Below are positions 7,665 to 16,895 of a stretch of 64,000 nucleotides of DNA, in pieces. The notes beneath the pieces are model-generated. The model was not told the DNA's origin. It saw only the letters and a program-made list of their open reading frames with translations, and did not search any database. The stretch is from positions 53,377-117,376 of the forward strand of contig NZ_JAPUBT010000015.1 in the NCBI RefSeq assembly GCF_030397665.1, given 5' to 3'. Positions within the stretch are counted from its first letter, which is position 1; each line of letters opens with the position of its first letter. The DNA comes from Janthinobacterium sp. SUN073. Lineage in GTDB: Bacteria; Pseudomonadota; Gammaproteobacteria; Burkholderiales; Burkholderiaceae_D. A program made the position numbers and the translations under genes.

Positions 7665-10106
7665 TCAGGCTTTCCGCAGGCGCAGGGCGTTGGCGATGAC
7701 GACCGCCGAGCTGGCAGCCATGCCGACGCCGGACAGCCAGGGGTTTAAAAAGCCCAGCGCGGCGGCCGGGATGGCCGTCAGATTGTACAGGGTGGCCCAG
7801 CCCAGGTTTTCGCGGATGATACGCATGCTGCGCGCCGCCGTTTTCGCCGTGTCGAGCACGGAAACCAATTGGCTCGACAGCAGCACCGTATCCGCATGCG
7901 CCTGCGCCAGCGCGGCGCCGGAACCCATGGCGAACGAGACGTCGGCCGCGCTCAGCACGGCGGCATCGTTGATGCCGTCGCCGACCATCGCCACGACGGC
8001 GCCCGTCGCCTGCAATTGCTGCACGAAATCGAGCTTTTCATCGGGCAGGCATTCGCCGCACGCCGTGTTGATGCCCAGTTCCGTCGCCACGCTTTGCGTC
8101 AGCGCTTCCTGGTCGCCACTCAGCAGCACGACTTGCTTGCCGCGCCGCTGGAAATACTCGACCACTTCGCGCGCTTCCGGGCGCAGCGCATCGCTGAGCA
8201 GGAAACGCGTGAGCCAGCGCCCCTGCGTGCCCAGGTACAGCGGCGTCATGCCCTGCATGCCGACGGCCGTGTCGCCCAGCGGCGGCCCGGCGATGGCGGC
8301 GACAAAGGCCGCATTGCCCAGGCGGTAGCGCACGCCGTCGATCACGCCTTCGAGTCCCTGGCCCTGCACTTCCTGCAATTGTTCCGCATGCGCGCGCGCC
8401 TGCTGTCCTGGCAACCCTTCGGCGGCGGCCAGGATCGCCTGCGCCAGCGGATGGGCGCTGCCCGCTTCCAGCGCGGCGGCCACTTGCAGGCAGGCGTCCT
8501 CCGTCATGTTGCCGAGTCCCTCGATCTGTTGCAGCACGGGCCGGCCCAGGGTCAGGGTGCCCGTCTTGTCGAAGACGATGTGGGTGGCGCGGTGCAGGGT
8601 TTCCAGCACATGCGGCTGGACGATCAGCACGCCGCGCCGCAGCAGGCTGTCGGTGGCGGCCGCCAGCGCCGTCGGCGTGGCGAGAGACAGCGCACACGGG
8701 CACGACACGACCAGCACGGCGATGGCCACGGGCCAGGCCCGCGATGCATCGTGCCAGCTCCAGAAAGCGAACACGGCGACGGCAAACAGCAGCAGGCCCA
8801 GCACGAACCAGGCGGCGACCTTGTCGGCCCATTGCGCGATCTGCGGCTTGCCGCTGCCGGCCCGCTCGATCAGTTTCAATAAATCGGACAAGGTGCTTTC
8901 GCGCGCCGGTTTCAAGACGCGCAGGATCAATGCCGCGCTGGCGTTGATGGCCCCGCCCGGCACCTGTTCCCCCGTCTTGCGCCGCTGCGCCGCGCTCTCG
9001 CCCGTCAGCAGCGATAAATCGAGCGCGCTCGTGCCTTCGATGATGACGCTGTCGGCGGCGATCGCCTCGCCCGGTTTCACGAGGATGATGTCGCCCACGT
9101 CCAGCGTGCCGGCCGGCACCAGGGTGGTGGCGCGGTTGTCGGGAAAGCCCGCCATCAGCGATGCCGAGGCGGGCAAGGCGTGCTGCAAGCGCTCCAGTGC
9201 CGAAGCCGCCTTGCGGCGCGCCTGCAGCTCGTAATAGCGGCTGCACAGCAGCAGGAAGATGAACATCGTGGCCGAGTCGTAATACACCTCGCCGCGCCCC
9301 GTAAAGGTCGCCACCACGCTGCCGAAGAAGGCCGCCAGGATGCCCAGCGCCACGGGCACGTCCATGCCCAGTGTGCGTGCGCGCAGGCTGGCCCAGGCGC
9401 CATGGAAAAACGGCATGGCCGAATAGCAGATGGCCGGTAAGGTGAGCAGCAGGCTGGCCCAGCGCATCAGGCTGGCCATACTGTCGTCCAGGGTGCCATC
9501 CTCGGCGGCCAGGTAGGCGGGCGCCACGTACATCATCACCTGCATCATCGACAGGCCTGCCACGAACAGCTGGCGGCCCAGGGTCTTGCTGGCCTTTTGC
9601 AGGCGTTCGCCGTGGCGCACGGCGTCATACGGATAAGCCGTGTAGCCGACTTGCCGCACGGCTTGCAGGATGTCGCCCGGCTCACATTCGGCGCGGCTCC
9701 AGCGCACGTACAGGCGCTCCGTGGCGACGTTCAGGCTGGCCGCCTGCACGCCGGGCAGGCGCGTCAACTGGCGTTCGATCAGCCAGACGCAGGCGGCGCA
9801 GCGGATGCCTTCGACGGACAGGGTCGCTTCGCAGCTGCTGGCGTCGCGCGCGAATTGCGCGTCGTCATTGCTGTACAAACGCAGCTCGGGCGGCATCAGG
9901 GTGGCATCAAACGCGTTGACGGCATATTCGTCGCGGTCGCGGTAATACGCGCTCTGGCCGATGTCGACGATGGTTTGCGCCACCGCTTCGCAGCCGGGGC
10001 AGCACATGGCGCGCGGCAGCTCGTCGATGGTGACGTTCCAGTTCGAGCCACTTGGCACGGGCAAGCCGCAATGGAAGCAGGCGGACGGTTTTAATACAGC
10101 ATTCAT
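7665..10106 (-). CDS. ccoI: copper-translocating P1B-type ATPase of the cbb3 maturation system
   Basis: The 813-residue CcoI/FixI-type ATPase exports copper for CuB assembly in the cbb3 oxidase. The N-terminus carries Cys-rich metal-binding motifs (CFHCGLPVP and MCCPGCEAV) and an HMA-like CAAC motif (GIRCAACVWLIERQL). Further along are the membrane CPC motif (SCPCALSLATPTAL), the phosphorylation site DKTGTLTLG and the hinge GDGINDAAVL. The start is set at the Met before NAVLKPSACFHCG; an upstream in-frame extension to 10199 has unrelated composition and would overlap the previous gene. ccoS follows after 2 nt. Confidence 0.95.
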   Translation of the reverse strand: MNAVLKPSACFHCGLPVPSGSNWNVTIDELPRAMCCPGCEAVAQTIVDIGQSAYYRDRDEYAVNAFDATLMPPELRLYSNDDAQFARDASSCEATLSVEGIRCAACVWLIERQLTRLPGVQAASLNVATERLYVRWSRAECEPGDILQAVRQVGYTAYPYDAVRHGERLQKASKTLGRQLFVAGLSMMQVMMYVAPAYLAAEDGTLDDSMASLMRWASLLLTLPAICYSAMPFFHGAWASLRARTLGMDVPVALGILAAFFGSVVATFTGRGEVYYDSATMFIFLLLCSRYYELQARRKAASALERLQHALPASASLMAGFPDNRATTLVPAGTLDVGDIILVKPGEAIAADSVIIEGTSALDLSLLTGESAAQRRKTGEQVPGGAINASAALILRVLKPARESTLSDLLKLIERAGSGKPQIAQWADKVAAWFVLGLLLFAVAVFAFWSWHDASRAWPVAIAVLVVSCPCALSLATPTALAAATDSLLRRGVLIVQPHVLETLHRATHIVFDKTGTLTLGRPVLQQIEGLGNMTEDACLQVAAALEAGSAHPLAQAILAAAEGLPGQQARAHAEQLQEVQGQGLEGVIDGVRYRLGNAAFVAAIAGPPLGDTAVGMQGMTPLYLGTQGRWLTRFLLSDALRPEAREVVEYFQRRGKQVVLLSGDQEALTQSVATELGINTACGECLPDEKLDFVQQLQATGAVVAMVGDGINDAAVLSAADVSFAMGSGAALAQAHADTVLLSSQLVSVLDTAKTAARSMRIIRENLGWATLYNLTAIPAAALGFLNPWLSGVGMAASSAVVIANALRLRKA

Positions 10107-10116
10107 ACGATTCTTT

Positions 10117-10887
10117 TCATGGATGGCCAGTGACGCACAGGGCGTCGAGCCAGCCCAGCGACACGCCATTCGCGGCGCGCAGCAGGCCCAGCAAGCCAAA
10201 GCCCAGCACCAGCAAGCCGCTGGCGATGCGCACGGGACGGCGCTGCATCTGCGCGCGCAGGCGCGTGCCCAGTAAACCCATGCCCAGCAGCATGGGCAGG
10301 GTGCCCATGCCGAAGGCGGCCATGGCAGCCGCGCCGTCGAGGGCCGAACCTTGCAGCATGGCCGTCAGCAGGGCGCTGTAGACCATGCCGCATGGCACCC
10401 AGCCCCACAGGCCGCCCACGGCCAGCGCTTTGAATGGCGTATCCATCGGCATCAACGGTTTCAACAAAGGGCGCACGCGGCGCCAGACGACGTTGCCGGC
10501 CGCTTCCAGATGCGCCAGGCCGCGCCAGGCATCCATCAGGTACAGGCCCAGGGCGACGAGCATCAGGTTGGCCAGCCAGTAGCCGGCCACCTGCAGTGAC
10601 GCCATGTGCAGCATGCCCGCGCCCGCCAGGCTGCCGGCCAGGGCGCCAGCCAGCATGTAGCTGCCGATGCGCCCGCCGTTGTAGGCCAGCACGCGCAGCA
10701 CGTTCGATTGCAAGGTTGTCTGCAATGCGGGGCGCGCCACGGCGATGGCGATGACCGGGCGGGCAGGCGCCGCCGGTGCACCGCCGCTGATCGACAGGGC
10801 GCCCACGATGCCGCCGCACATGCCGATGCAGTGCACGCTGCCGGCCAGGCCGACCATGAACATGGGCACGAGGCTGAGGGCGTTCAT
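10117..10887 (-). CDS. SafE/TauE-like (cytochrome biogenesis-type) membrane protein
   Basis: This 256-residue protein has six or more hydrophobic segments and the N-terminal family motif GLAGSVHCIGMCGGIVGAL, with a conserved His-Cys pair. Proteins of this family are commonly encoded in cco loci next to ccoI/ccoS. They are annotated as sulfite exporter TauE/SafE-like or UreH-like, and roles in copper handling have been proposed. The gene lies 9 nt after hemN and 10 nt before ccoI, in the same direction, so it is part of the same transcription unit. The substrate cannot be deduced from sequence. Confidence 0.82.
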   Translation of the reverse strand: MNALSLVPMFMVGLAGSVHCIGMCGGIVGALSISGGAPAAPARPVIAIAVARPALQTTLQSNVLRVLAYNGGRIGSYMLAGALAGSLAGAGMLHMASLQVAGYWLANLMLVALGLYLMDAWRGLAHLEAAGNVVWRRVRPLLKPLMPMDTPFKALAVGGLWGWVPCGMVYSALLTAMLQGSALDGAAAMAAFGMGTLPMLLGMGLLGTRLRAQMQRRPVRIASGLLVLGFGLLGLLRAANGVSLGWLDALCVTGHP

Positions 10888-10896
10888 CGGGCGGCG

Positions 10897-12345
10897 TTAC
10901 ACCGTTTTCGAGTAGCGCAGCGGCTGCACCGCGTCCGGCGCCGCGTTGGCGCGGGCTTGCGTCAGGTAGCGGTCGAAGACCATGCAGATATTGCGGATCA
11001 GCAAGCGCCCTTTCGGCGTCACCGTCAGCCAGTCTTCCTCGATGACGAGCAAGCCGTCACGGGCCAGTTCGCGCAGCTTTTCCAGCTCGGCGGCGAAATA
11101 GCTGCGGAACTTGACGGGGTGGGCTTGCTCGATGGTGGCGATCGACAATTCGAAATTGCACATCAGCATCTGGATGATGATACGGCGCAATAAATCATCC
11201 GTATCGAGCTTGATGCCGCGCGCGATCGGCAGCACGCCTTCGTCGAGTTTTTCGTAGTAGGCGTCCAGCGTCTTTTCATTCTGGCTGTAGACGGCGCCGA
11301 CGGAACTGATGGCCGACACGCCGCAGGCGATCAAATCGGCTTCCGCACGCGTCGAATAACCCTGGAAATTGCGGTGCAAGCGGCCTTGCCGCTGCGCCAC
11401 GGCCAGATCGTCCGTCGGCTTGGCGAAATGGTCCATGCCGATGTACACATAGCCGGCGGCCGTCAGGCGCGCGATGCACAGGCCCAGCATGGCCAGCTTG
11501 GTGGCGCTGTCGGGCATGTCGGCGTCGAGGATGCGGCGCTGCGGCTTGAACAGGTGCGGCATGTGCGCGTAGTGGTACAGGGCGATGCGGTCGGGGCTGG
11601 CGTTGATCACCTTGCGCAGGGTTTCCGTCATCGTCTCCAGGTTTTGCTTGGGCAAACCGTAGATCAGGTCGATGCTGATCGAGCGGAAACCGGCGTCGCG
11701 TGCGGCCTGCATGATGGCCACCGTTTCCGCTTCCGGCTGGATGCGGTTGACGGCTTTTTGCACATCGGCGTCGAAATCCTGCACGCCCAGGCTGATGCGA
11801 TTAAAGCCTTGCGCACGCAGCGAAAACACGCGTTCGCGCGATACGGTGCGCGGGTCGATTTCGATCGAATACTCGCCGTCTTCGTCGGAAGCGAACTCGA
11901 AATGCTGGCGCAAATGCAGCATCAGCTCCTCCATCTGTTTTTCGCTCAGGTAGGTGGGCGTGCCGCCGCCGAAATGCAGCTGTTCGATCTGGTTCATGCC
12001 GGCAAACAGCTTGCCCTGCATGGCGATTTCCTGTTTCAGATAGCTGAGATAGGTGGCGGCCTTGCTGCGGTCTTTCGTGATGATCTTGTTGCAGGCGCAG
12101 TAGTAGCACAGGGTGTCGCAGAACGGCACGTGCACGTACAGCGACAGCGGACGGCGGCCGCCGCGCATGCGCAACGCGGCCAGCGCTTCGAGGAAATTGC
12201 CGTAGCCGAAGTCGGCATTGAAACGGTCGGCGGTCGGGTACGATGTGTAGCGGGGGCCGGACTGGCTCATCTTGCCGATGATGACCGGGTCGAATTCGAC
12301 GACGGCGTCCAGGTCGGCGGAAGCACTGCTGAGTAGTGTAGGCAT
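10897..12345 (-). CDS. hemN: oxygen-independent coproporphyrinogen III oxidase
   Basis: The 482-residue radical-SAM enzyme decarboxylates coproporphyrinogen III to protoporphyrinogen IX without oxygen, supplying haem for the oxidase under low oxygen. The cluster motif is CDTLCYYC (Cys76, Cys80, Cys83), followed by LHFGGGTPT, the SAM-binding glycine motif, and the EIDPRTV and SLGVQDFD blocks. Length matches full-length HemN rather than the shorter HemW. It is the first gene of the hemN-safE-ccoI-ccoS unit. No FNR box was found in the short gap upstream of it. Confidence 0.96.
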   Translation of the reverse strand: MPTLLSSASADLDAVVEFDPVIIGKMSQSGPRYTSYPTADRFNADFGYGNFLEALAALRMRGGRRPLSLYVHVPFCDTLCYYCACNKIITKDRSKAATYLSYLKQEIAMQGKLFAGMNQIEQLHFGGGTPTYLSEKQMEELMLHLRQHFEFASDEDGEYSIEIDPRTVSRERVFSLRAQGFNRISLGVQDFDADVQKAVNRIQPEAETVAIMQAARDAGFRSISIDLIYGLPKQNLETMTETLRKVINASPDRIALYHYAHMPHLFKPQRRILDADMPDSATKLAMLGLCIARLTAAGYVYIGMDHFAKPTDDLAVAQRQGRLHRNFQGYSTRAEADLIACGVSAISSVGAVYSQNEKTLDAYYEKLDEGVLPIARGIKLDTDDLLRRIIIQMLMCNFELSIATIEQAHPVKFRSYFAAELEKLRELARDGLLVIEEDWLTVTPKGRLLIRNICMVFDRYLTQARANAAPDAVQPLRYSKTV

Positions 12346-12369
12346 GGTGTGTGTAAGGTCTTGAAAGGT

Positions 12370-14031
12370 TTAGGCGGCCAGGCGTTTCAGAGCGGCGGGT
12401 TTGCCCGTGTTGGCGGCGCCTCCCTTGCCGCCAGGCATGGCGACGCGGCGCGGTGGCGGCATCTTGCCGAAATTGAACAGGCTCACGGCTTGCGACAGGC
12501 TGGCCGCTTCTTCCGCCAGGCGCGTGGCGGCGGCGGCGGCTTCTTCCACCAGGGCCGCGTTTTGCTGCGTCACCTGGTCCATGTGGGCGATGGCCTGGTT
12601 GACCTGGTCGACACCGATGCTCTGTTCGCGCGAAGCGATGGAAATTTCCTGCATGATGGCCGTGACTTGCTTGACGGAACTGACTACCTGTTCCATGGTG
12701 GCGCCGGCGCGGTTCACCTGCAGCATGCCGGCGCCCACCTTGCCGACGGAAATCTCAATCAGTTGCTTGATGTCCTTGGCTGCCACGGACGAGCGCTGCG
12801 CCAGGTTGCGCACTTCGCCCGCCACCACGGCGAAGCCCCGGCCCTGCTCGCCAGCGCGGGCCGCTTCCACGGCCGCGTTCAGGGCCAGGATATTGGTCTG
12901 GAAGGCGATGCCTTCGATCAGGGCGATGATGTCGACGATTTTCTTCGACGAGGTGTTGATTTCGTCCATGGTGGTGATGACTTCGGAAACGATCTCGCCA
13001 CCCTGCACCGCTACTTTCGAGGCGGCCACGGCCAGCTCGTTCGCTTGCACCGAGTTGTCCGCGTTCTGTTTCACCGTCGACGAGAATTCCTCGATGCTCG
13101 AGGCCGTCTCTTCCAGGCTGGCTGCCTGCGATTCCGTGCGGCCCGAGAGGTCCATATTGCCGGCGGCGATTTGCTTGGTGGCCACGGCCATGGTTTCCAC
13201 ATTGATGCGCACGTCGCGGATGGTGGCGATCAGGTTGCTGTTCATCTGTTGCAGCGCGCGCAGCAATTGCCCCACTTCATCCGTGCTGTCCGTTTCGAAA
13301 CTGCCCGACAGGTCGCCGGCGGCAATCGCCCGCGCGCCGTTCAGGGCCTTGCCCAGCGGCTTGAGCACGGACATGCGCAAGGTGTACCAGAGGAAAACGT
13401 TGATCAGGAAGCCGAACAGGGTGGCGCCGAAGATGGCGTAATTGGTGATCTGGCCGCCGCTGGCGAACAGGCTGATGACGCATACCAGCAGTTGCAGACA
13501 GTTGACGATGGAGGTGGCGGCCCAGATGCGCAGGTTGAGCGACATGTGCGTCAGGTTGTGCAGCAGGTGCGCCAGGCCCGGGCGCACGATTTGCCCGTTC
13601 TTGATGACGATGTTGCCGCCTTCCTTGTTGCGGATGGCCGCGTAGGCTTCCTCGGTCGCTTTGACCTGATCCTTGTCGGCCTTCACGCGCACCGACATGT
13701 AGCCGATGGTCTTGCCTGCTTCGCGGATGGGCGTGACGTTGGCGCGCACCCAGTAGAAATCGCCGTTCTTGCAGCGGTTCTTGACCAGGCCCGTCCACGG
13801 CGTGCCGGCCTGGATCGAGGTCCACAGGTCGGCAAACGCTTCGGCCGGCATGTCCGGGTGGCGCACGATGTTCTGGGGCGAACCGATCAGCTCGGCCTCG
13901 CTGAAGCCGCTGACCTGACTGAAGTAGGGGTTCACATATACGATATTGCCGTTCATATCCGTTTTCGACACGATGGCCTGATCGTCCAAGACGAGGACTT
14001 CACGGTTAGTCACTGGCAAATTTTGTCGCAT
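12370..14031 (-). CDS. PAS-containing methyl-accepting chemotaxis protein (Aer-type)
   Basis: The predicted aerotaxis or redox receptor has 553 residues from this start. An N-terminal PAS domain (about residues 10-120; VNPYFSQVSGFSEAEL, then FYWVRANVTPIRE) is followed by two membrane helices around residues 165-225. A HAMP segment and the methyl-accepting hairpin come next, with the tip EAARAGEQGRGFAVVAGEVR. There is no periplasmic sensing domain, as in Aer. The start MRQNLPVTNREVLVLDD has AGGAAG upstream; an in-frame ATG at 14091 would add 20 residues that do not look like PAS. A perfect FNR/Anr box lies about 100 nt upstream, suggesting low-oxygen induction with the cbb3 oxidase. Confidence 0.9.
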   Translation of the reverse strand: MRQNLPVTNREVLVLDDQAIVSKTDMNGNIVYVNPYFSQVSGFSEAELIGSPQNIVRHPDMPAEAFADLWTSIQAGTPWTGLVKNRCKNGDFYWVRANVTPIREAGKTIGYMSVRVKADKDQVKATEEAYAAIRNKEGGNIVIKNGQIVRPGLAHLLHNLTHMSLNLRIWAATSIVNCLQLLVCVISLFASGGQITNYAIFGATLFGFLINVFLWYTLRMSVLKPLGKALNGARAIAAGDLSGSFETDSTDEVGQLLRALQQMNSNLIATIRDVRINVETMAVATKQIAAGNMDLSGRTESQAASLEETASSIEEFSSTVKQNADNSVQANELAVAASKVAVQGGEIVSEVITTMDEINTSSKKIVDIIALIEGIAFQTNILALNAAVEAARAGEQGRGFAVVAGEVRNLAQRSSVAAKDIKQLIEISVGKVGAGMLQVNRAGATMEQVVSSVKQVTAIMQEISIASREQSIGVDQVNQAIAHMDQVTQQNAALVEEAAAAATRLAEEAASLSQAVSLFNFGKMPPPRRVAMPGGKGGAANTGKPAALKRLAA

Positions 14032-14130
14032 GGTCGCGGCTTCCTGATCAGTTAAATAGGCAATTGGTGAGTAAGACTTGCACGATTGCAAGAATGGAGA
14101 TCAGTGTAAGGAGTCGCCTGCGCAAATTTA

Positions 14131-14144
14131 TTGATGTAGATCAA
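14131..14144 (-). promoter_or_regulatory. FNR/Anr box upstream of the PAS chemoreceptor
   Basis: TTGATGTAGATCAA matches the FNR/Anr consensus exactly and has the same arms as the ccoN site. It lies 100 nt upstream of the chosen chemoreceptor start (40 nt from the alternative start at 14091). The gene on its other side runs in the same direction and ends at 14227, so the chemoreceptor is the only plausible target. Confidence 0.83.
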
Positions 14145-14226
14145 AATCCTCCAGATTGGTCGTGCTTGCTCGCATTTAGCGATAGCAATGCGGCATTGTT
14201 TTAAAGCCACTGGTTGTCGGCGGTGG

Positions 14227-16338
14227 CTAATCCACGCCTGCCGTCAGGGGCCGCAAGCCGCCCACGGCGTAGCCTTGCGCGTAGTCGATGCCCAGTTCGC
14301 GGATGATGGCCAGGGTTTCCGCGTTTTCCACGTATTCGGCCACCGTTTTCAAGCCCATCACATGGCCTACTTCATTGATGGCCCTGACCATGGCGCGGTT
14401 GATGGCATTGGTGGCGATGCCGCGCACGAAGATGCCGTCGATTTTCAGGTAGTCGACGGGCAGGGCCCGCAGGTAGCCGAACGAGGAAAAGCCGCTGCCG
14501 AAGTCGTCGAGCGAGAAGCGGCAACCCATGGCCTTGAGCTGGCGCATGAATACTTGCGCCTTGGGCAGGTTGGCGATGACGGCCGTTTCCGTGATTTCAA
14601 AGCAGATTTGTTCGGGCGCAATCGCGTACTGTACGAACTGCGCCGTGATGTAGTCTTGCAGGCCGGGGTCGGCCAGCGACATGCCCGACAGGTTGACGGA
14701 ATACAGGGCCGGTGCCCGGCGCCGGCTTTCCGCCAGCGCGGCCAAAGGCGGCAGGCTGTCGCGCACGCTCTGGATATGCTGGCAGACGGCGCGGATGACC
14801 CAGCGGTCGATGGACAGCATCATGTCGTAGCGTTCGGCGGCCGGGATGAAGGCACCGGGCAAGATCAGGTCGCCCTTGCCGTTGCGGATGCGGATCAGCA
14901 CTTCGTCGTGGTGTTCCGGGCTGTCGTGCAAGTGCACGATGGGCATGGCGTACAGGCGGAAGTAGTCGTGCGTGAACGCTTCGTTCAGGCGTGAAATCCA
15001 CAGCATTTCGCCATGCCGCTGCGCCAGCATGACGTCCGACTCCTGATAGATATGAATGCGGTTGCGGCCCTGCTCCTTGGCCAGGTAGCACGCCTGGTCG
15101 GCGGCGCTCAGCAGTTCGCTCATGGACTTGCTGTCCTGGTTGATTTCCGCGATGCCGATGCTCACGCCCAGTTCGAAGCTGTGTTCGTCCCAGGCGAAGC
15201 GGAATTCGCGCACGGACTGACGCAGCTGTTCGCCGATCAGGCGCGCATGCTCGAGCGGACAGTGGGGCAGCAGCACGCCCAGTTCGTCGCCACCGAGGCG
15301 CGCCAGGATGTCGCTGTCGCGCATCTGTCCCTGCAGCATCTTGGCCAGCAGCTGCAGCAGCACGTCGCCGGCGCCATGGCCGCAGGTGTCGTTGATGATC
15401 TTGAACTGGTCCAGGTCGAGGTACAGCAGCGCATGCGCGTGGCCTTCCTGCTTGGCCGTGTGCAGGGCGCCCGCCACCAGGTGTTCGAATTCGCGCCGGT
15501 TGATCAGGCCTGTCAGGGTGTCGTGCGTGGCTTGCCACGACAGTTGCCGGCTTAATTTTCGTTCGTGGCTGACGTCGCGGAACACGACGACTGCGCCAAG
15601 GATAGCGCCGTCGCGCGACCAGATGGGGGCGGCGGAGTCCTCGATCGAAATACGCCGTCCTTTGCGCGTGATCAGTTGCGTGTGCGTGGATACGCCGATG
15701 GCCTGGCGCTGCAGCAGGCATTTCAGGGCCACGTGCTCGAGCGCTACGCCCGTGTTTTCATCGATCAGCTGCAGCGTTTGCCGGATATCGAGGCCTTCGG
15801 CCAGTTGGCTGCTCCAGCCCGTTAATTGTTCCGCCACGCGGTTCAGGTAGCGCGTCTTGCCTTGTGGATCGGTGGTGATGACGCCGTCGCCGATGGAGCT
15901 GAGCGTCACTTCGGCCAGCTCCTTGCGTTCGGCGATCATCAGCTCGCGCGCCATGTGCTCGGTGATATCCCAGATGATGCCCAGCGTGCGTTCGGGATGC
16001 CCGGCGCCATCCATGAAGACCTGCGCCTTGGCCGCCAGCCAGTGTTCGCTGCCGTCGGGCCAGATGACCCTGTATTGCAGGGCGTAGCCGCCGCGCCGGC
16101 GCACGCCGTCTTGCAGCACTGTGAGCACACTGTCGCGGTCGCCGGCATGCACGCAGTCGAGAAAGCTGCGGAACGGCTGCGTCAGCGCATGTTCTTCCAG
16201 GCCCAGCAAGGCGGCACCCTTGGCCGACCAGCTGACCGTGCCGTCGATGACCTGGCCATCGACGATGCGCGAATCCCAGATGGCCATGTGCGCCGCTTCC
16301 AGCGCCATCTGTAAACGTTTCTGCTGGTCGCCCATCAT
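14227..16338 (-). CDS. PAS-PAS-GGDEF-EAL cyclic-di-GMP signalling protein with variant motifs
   Basis: The 703-residue protein has two PAS regions (about residues 10-130 and 140-260), a GGDEF domain and an EAL domain; there are no clear membrane helices. The diguanylate cyclase signature reads GGDEL (349-353), with an inhibitory RxxD site RDSD at 340-343. The phosphodiesterase signature reads EVL at 479-481, the usual QPI is MPI, and the DDFGSGFSSFGYL loop is kept. Such variants may be active, degenerate or purely regulatory. A good ribosome site (GGGAGAGG) precedes a double ATG. The gene stands alone, downstream of the small YiaA-like gene and upstream of the chemoreceptor. Confidence 0.88.
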   Translation of the reverse strand: MMGDQQKRLQMALEAAHMAIWDSRIVDGQVIDGTVSWSAKGAALLGLEEHALTQPFRSFLDCVHAGDRDSVLTVLQDGVRRRGGYALQYRVIWPDGSEHWLAAKAQVFMDGAGHPERTLGIIWDITEHMARELMIAERKELAEVTLSSIGDGVITTDPQGKTRYLNRVAEQLTGWSSQLAEGLDIRQTLQLIDENTGVALEHVALKCLLQRQAIGVSTHTQLITRKGRRISIEDSAAPIWSRDGAILGAVVVFRDVSHERKLSRQLSWQATHDTLTGLINRREFEHLVAGALHTAKQEGHAHALLYLDLDQFKIINDTCGHGAGDVLLQLLAKMLQGQMRDSDILARLGGDELGVLLPHCPLEHARLIGEQLRQSVREFRFAWDEHSFELGVSIGIAEINQDSKSMSELLSAADQACYLAKEQGRNRIHIYQESDVMLAQRHGEMLWISRLNEAFTHDYFRLYAMPIVHLHDSPEHHDEVLIRIRNGKGDLILPGAFIPAAERYDMMLSIDRWVIRAVCQHIQSVRDSLPPLAALAESRRRAPALYSVNLSGMSLADPGLQDYITAQFVQYAIAPEQICFEITETAVIANLPKAQVFMRQLKAMGCRFSLDDFGSGFSSFGYLRALPVDYLKIDGIFVRGIATNAINRAMVRAINEVGHVMGLKTVAEYVENAETLAIIRELGIDYAQGYAVGGLRPLTAGVD

Positions 16339-16379
16339 CCTCTCCCGACATGGATACAGAATAGATGCGCCGCTGCTGT

Positions 16380-16811
16380 TTAAGTTCCCGGCGCGTCGGC
16401 GGAGGTGGCCGGCGTTGCGCGTGCCACGTCACGCACATTCTTTTGCACGGCCACGGCGGAAAACAGGCTCAGCAGGAATGCCATGGCATAGAAACCCTTC
16501 TCGCTATTCTGCAGGGTGGCGTTCCACAGGCCCACAGTCAATAACAGCAAGGCCAGCAGCACGGAAATCCAGCACAGGCCAAAGTAAATCCCCGTCACGG
16601 CGATGCCCTCGGCGCGGTCGCGCACGGACTTTTGCAGCGAGATGGCGGCGAACAGGCCATACATCAGGATCGTAAAATAATAGCCCTTTTCGTTGAGCGC
16701 CATGGTGGCGTTCCACAGGCCGGACAGGTAGGTAAGGATGCCGATCAGCAATGCCGCCCAGGAGGCGCCGATGAAGGCGCTGCTGGGGCGTGGGGCGTGG
16801 GAAGTCTGCAT
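16380..16811 (-). CDS. YiaA/YiaB-type inner membrane protein
   Basis: The 143-residue protein contains two copies of a two-helix unit (SGLWNATMALNEKGYY and VGLWNATLQNSEKGFY are clearly repeats). This is the YiaAB helix-hairpin family of inner membrane proteins of unknown function. The start MQTSHAPRP is chosen because GGAG precedes it at good spacing; the longer frame to 16862 begins with Ala/Pro repeats lacking such a site. It is downstream of a DUF808 gene in the same orientation. Confidence 0.82.
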   Translation of the reverse strand: MQTSHAPRPSSAFIGASWAALLIGILTYLSGLWNATMALNEKGYYFTILMYGLFAAISLQKSVRDRAEGIAVTGIYFGLCWISVLLALLLLTVGLWNATLQNSEKGFYAMAFLLSLFSAVAVQKNVRDVARATPATSADAPGT

Positions 16812-16895
16812 AAGGTCTCCATGGGCAGCGGGCGCCGCCGGCATGGCCGGGGCGGCAGGCACGGATGCGCCTGCCGCCCCATCAGACCAGAAAGC

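Noticed and set aside
12349..14055. 568-codon plus-strand frame opposite the chemoreceptor
   Set aside because: Antisense shadow of a gene with clear PAS and MCP signatures; low-complexity translation.
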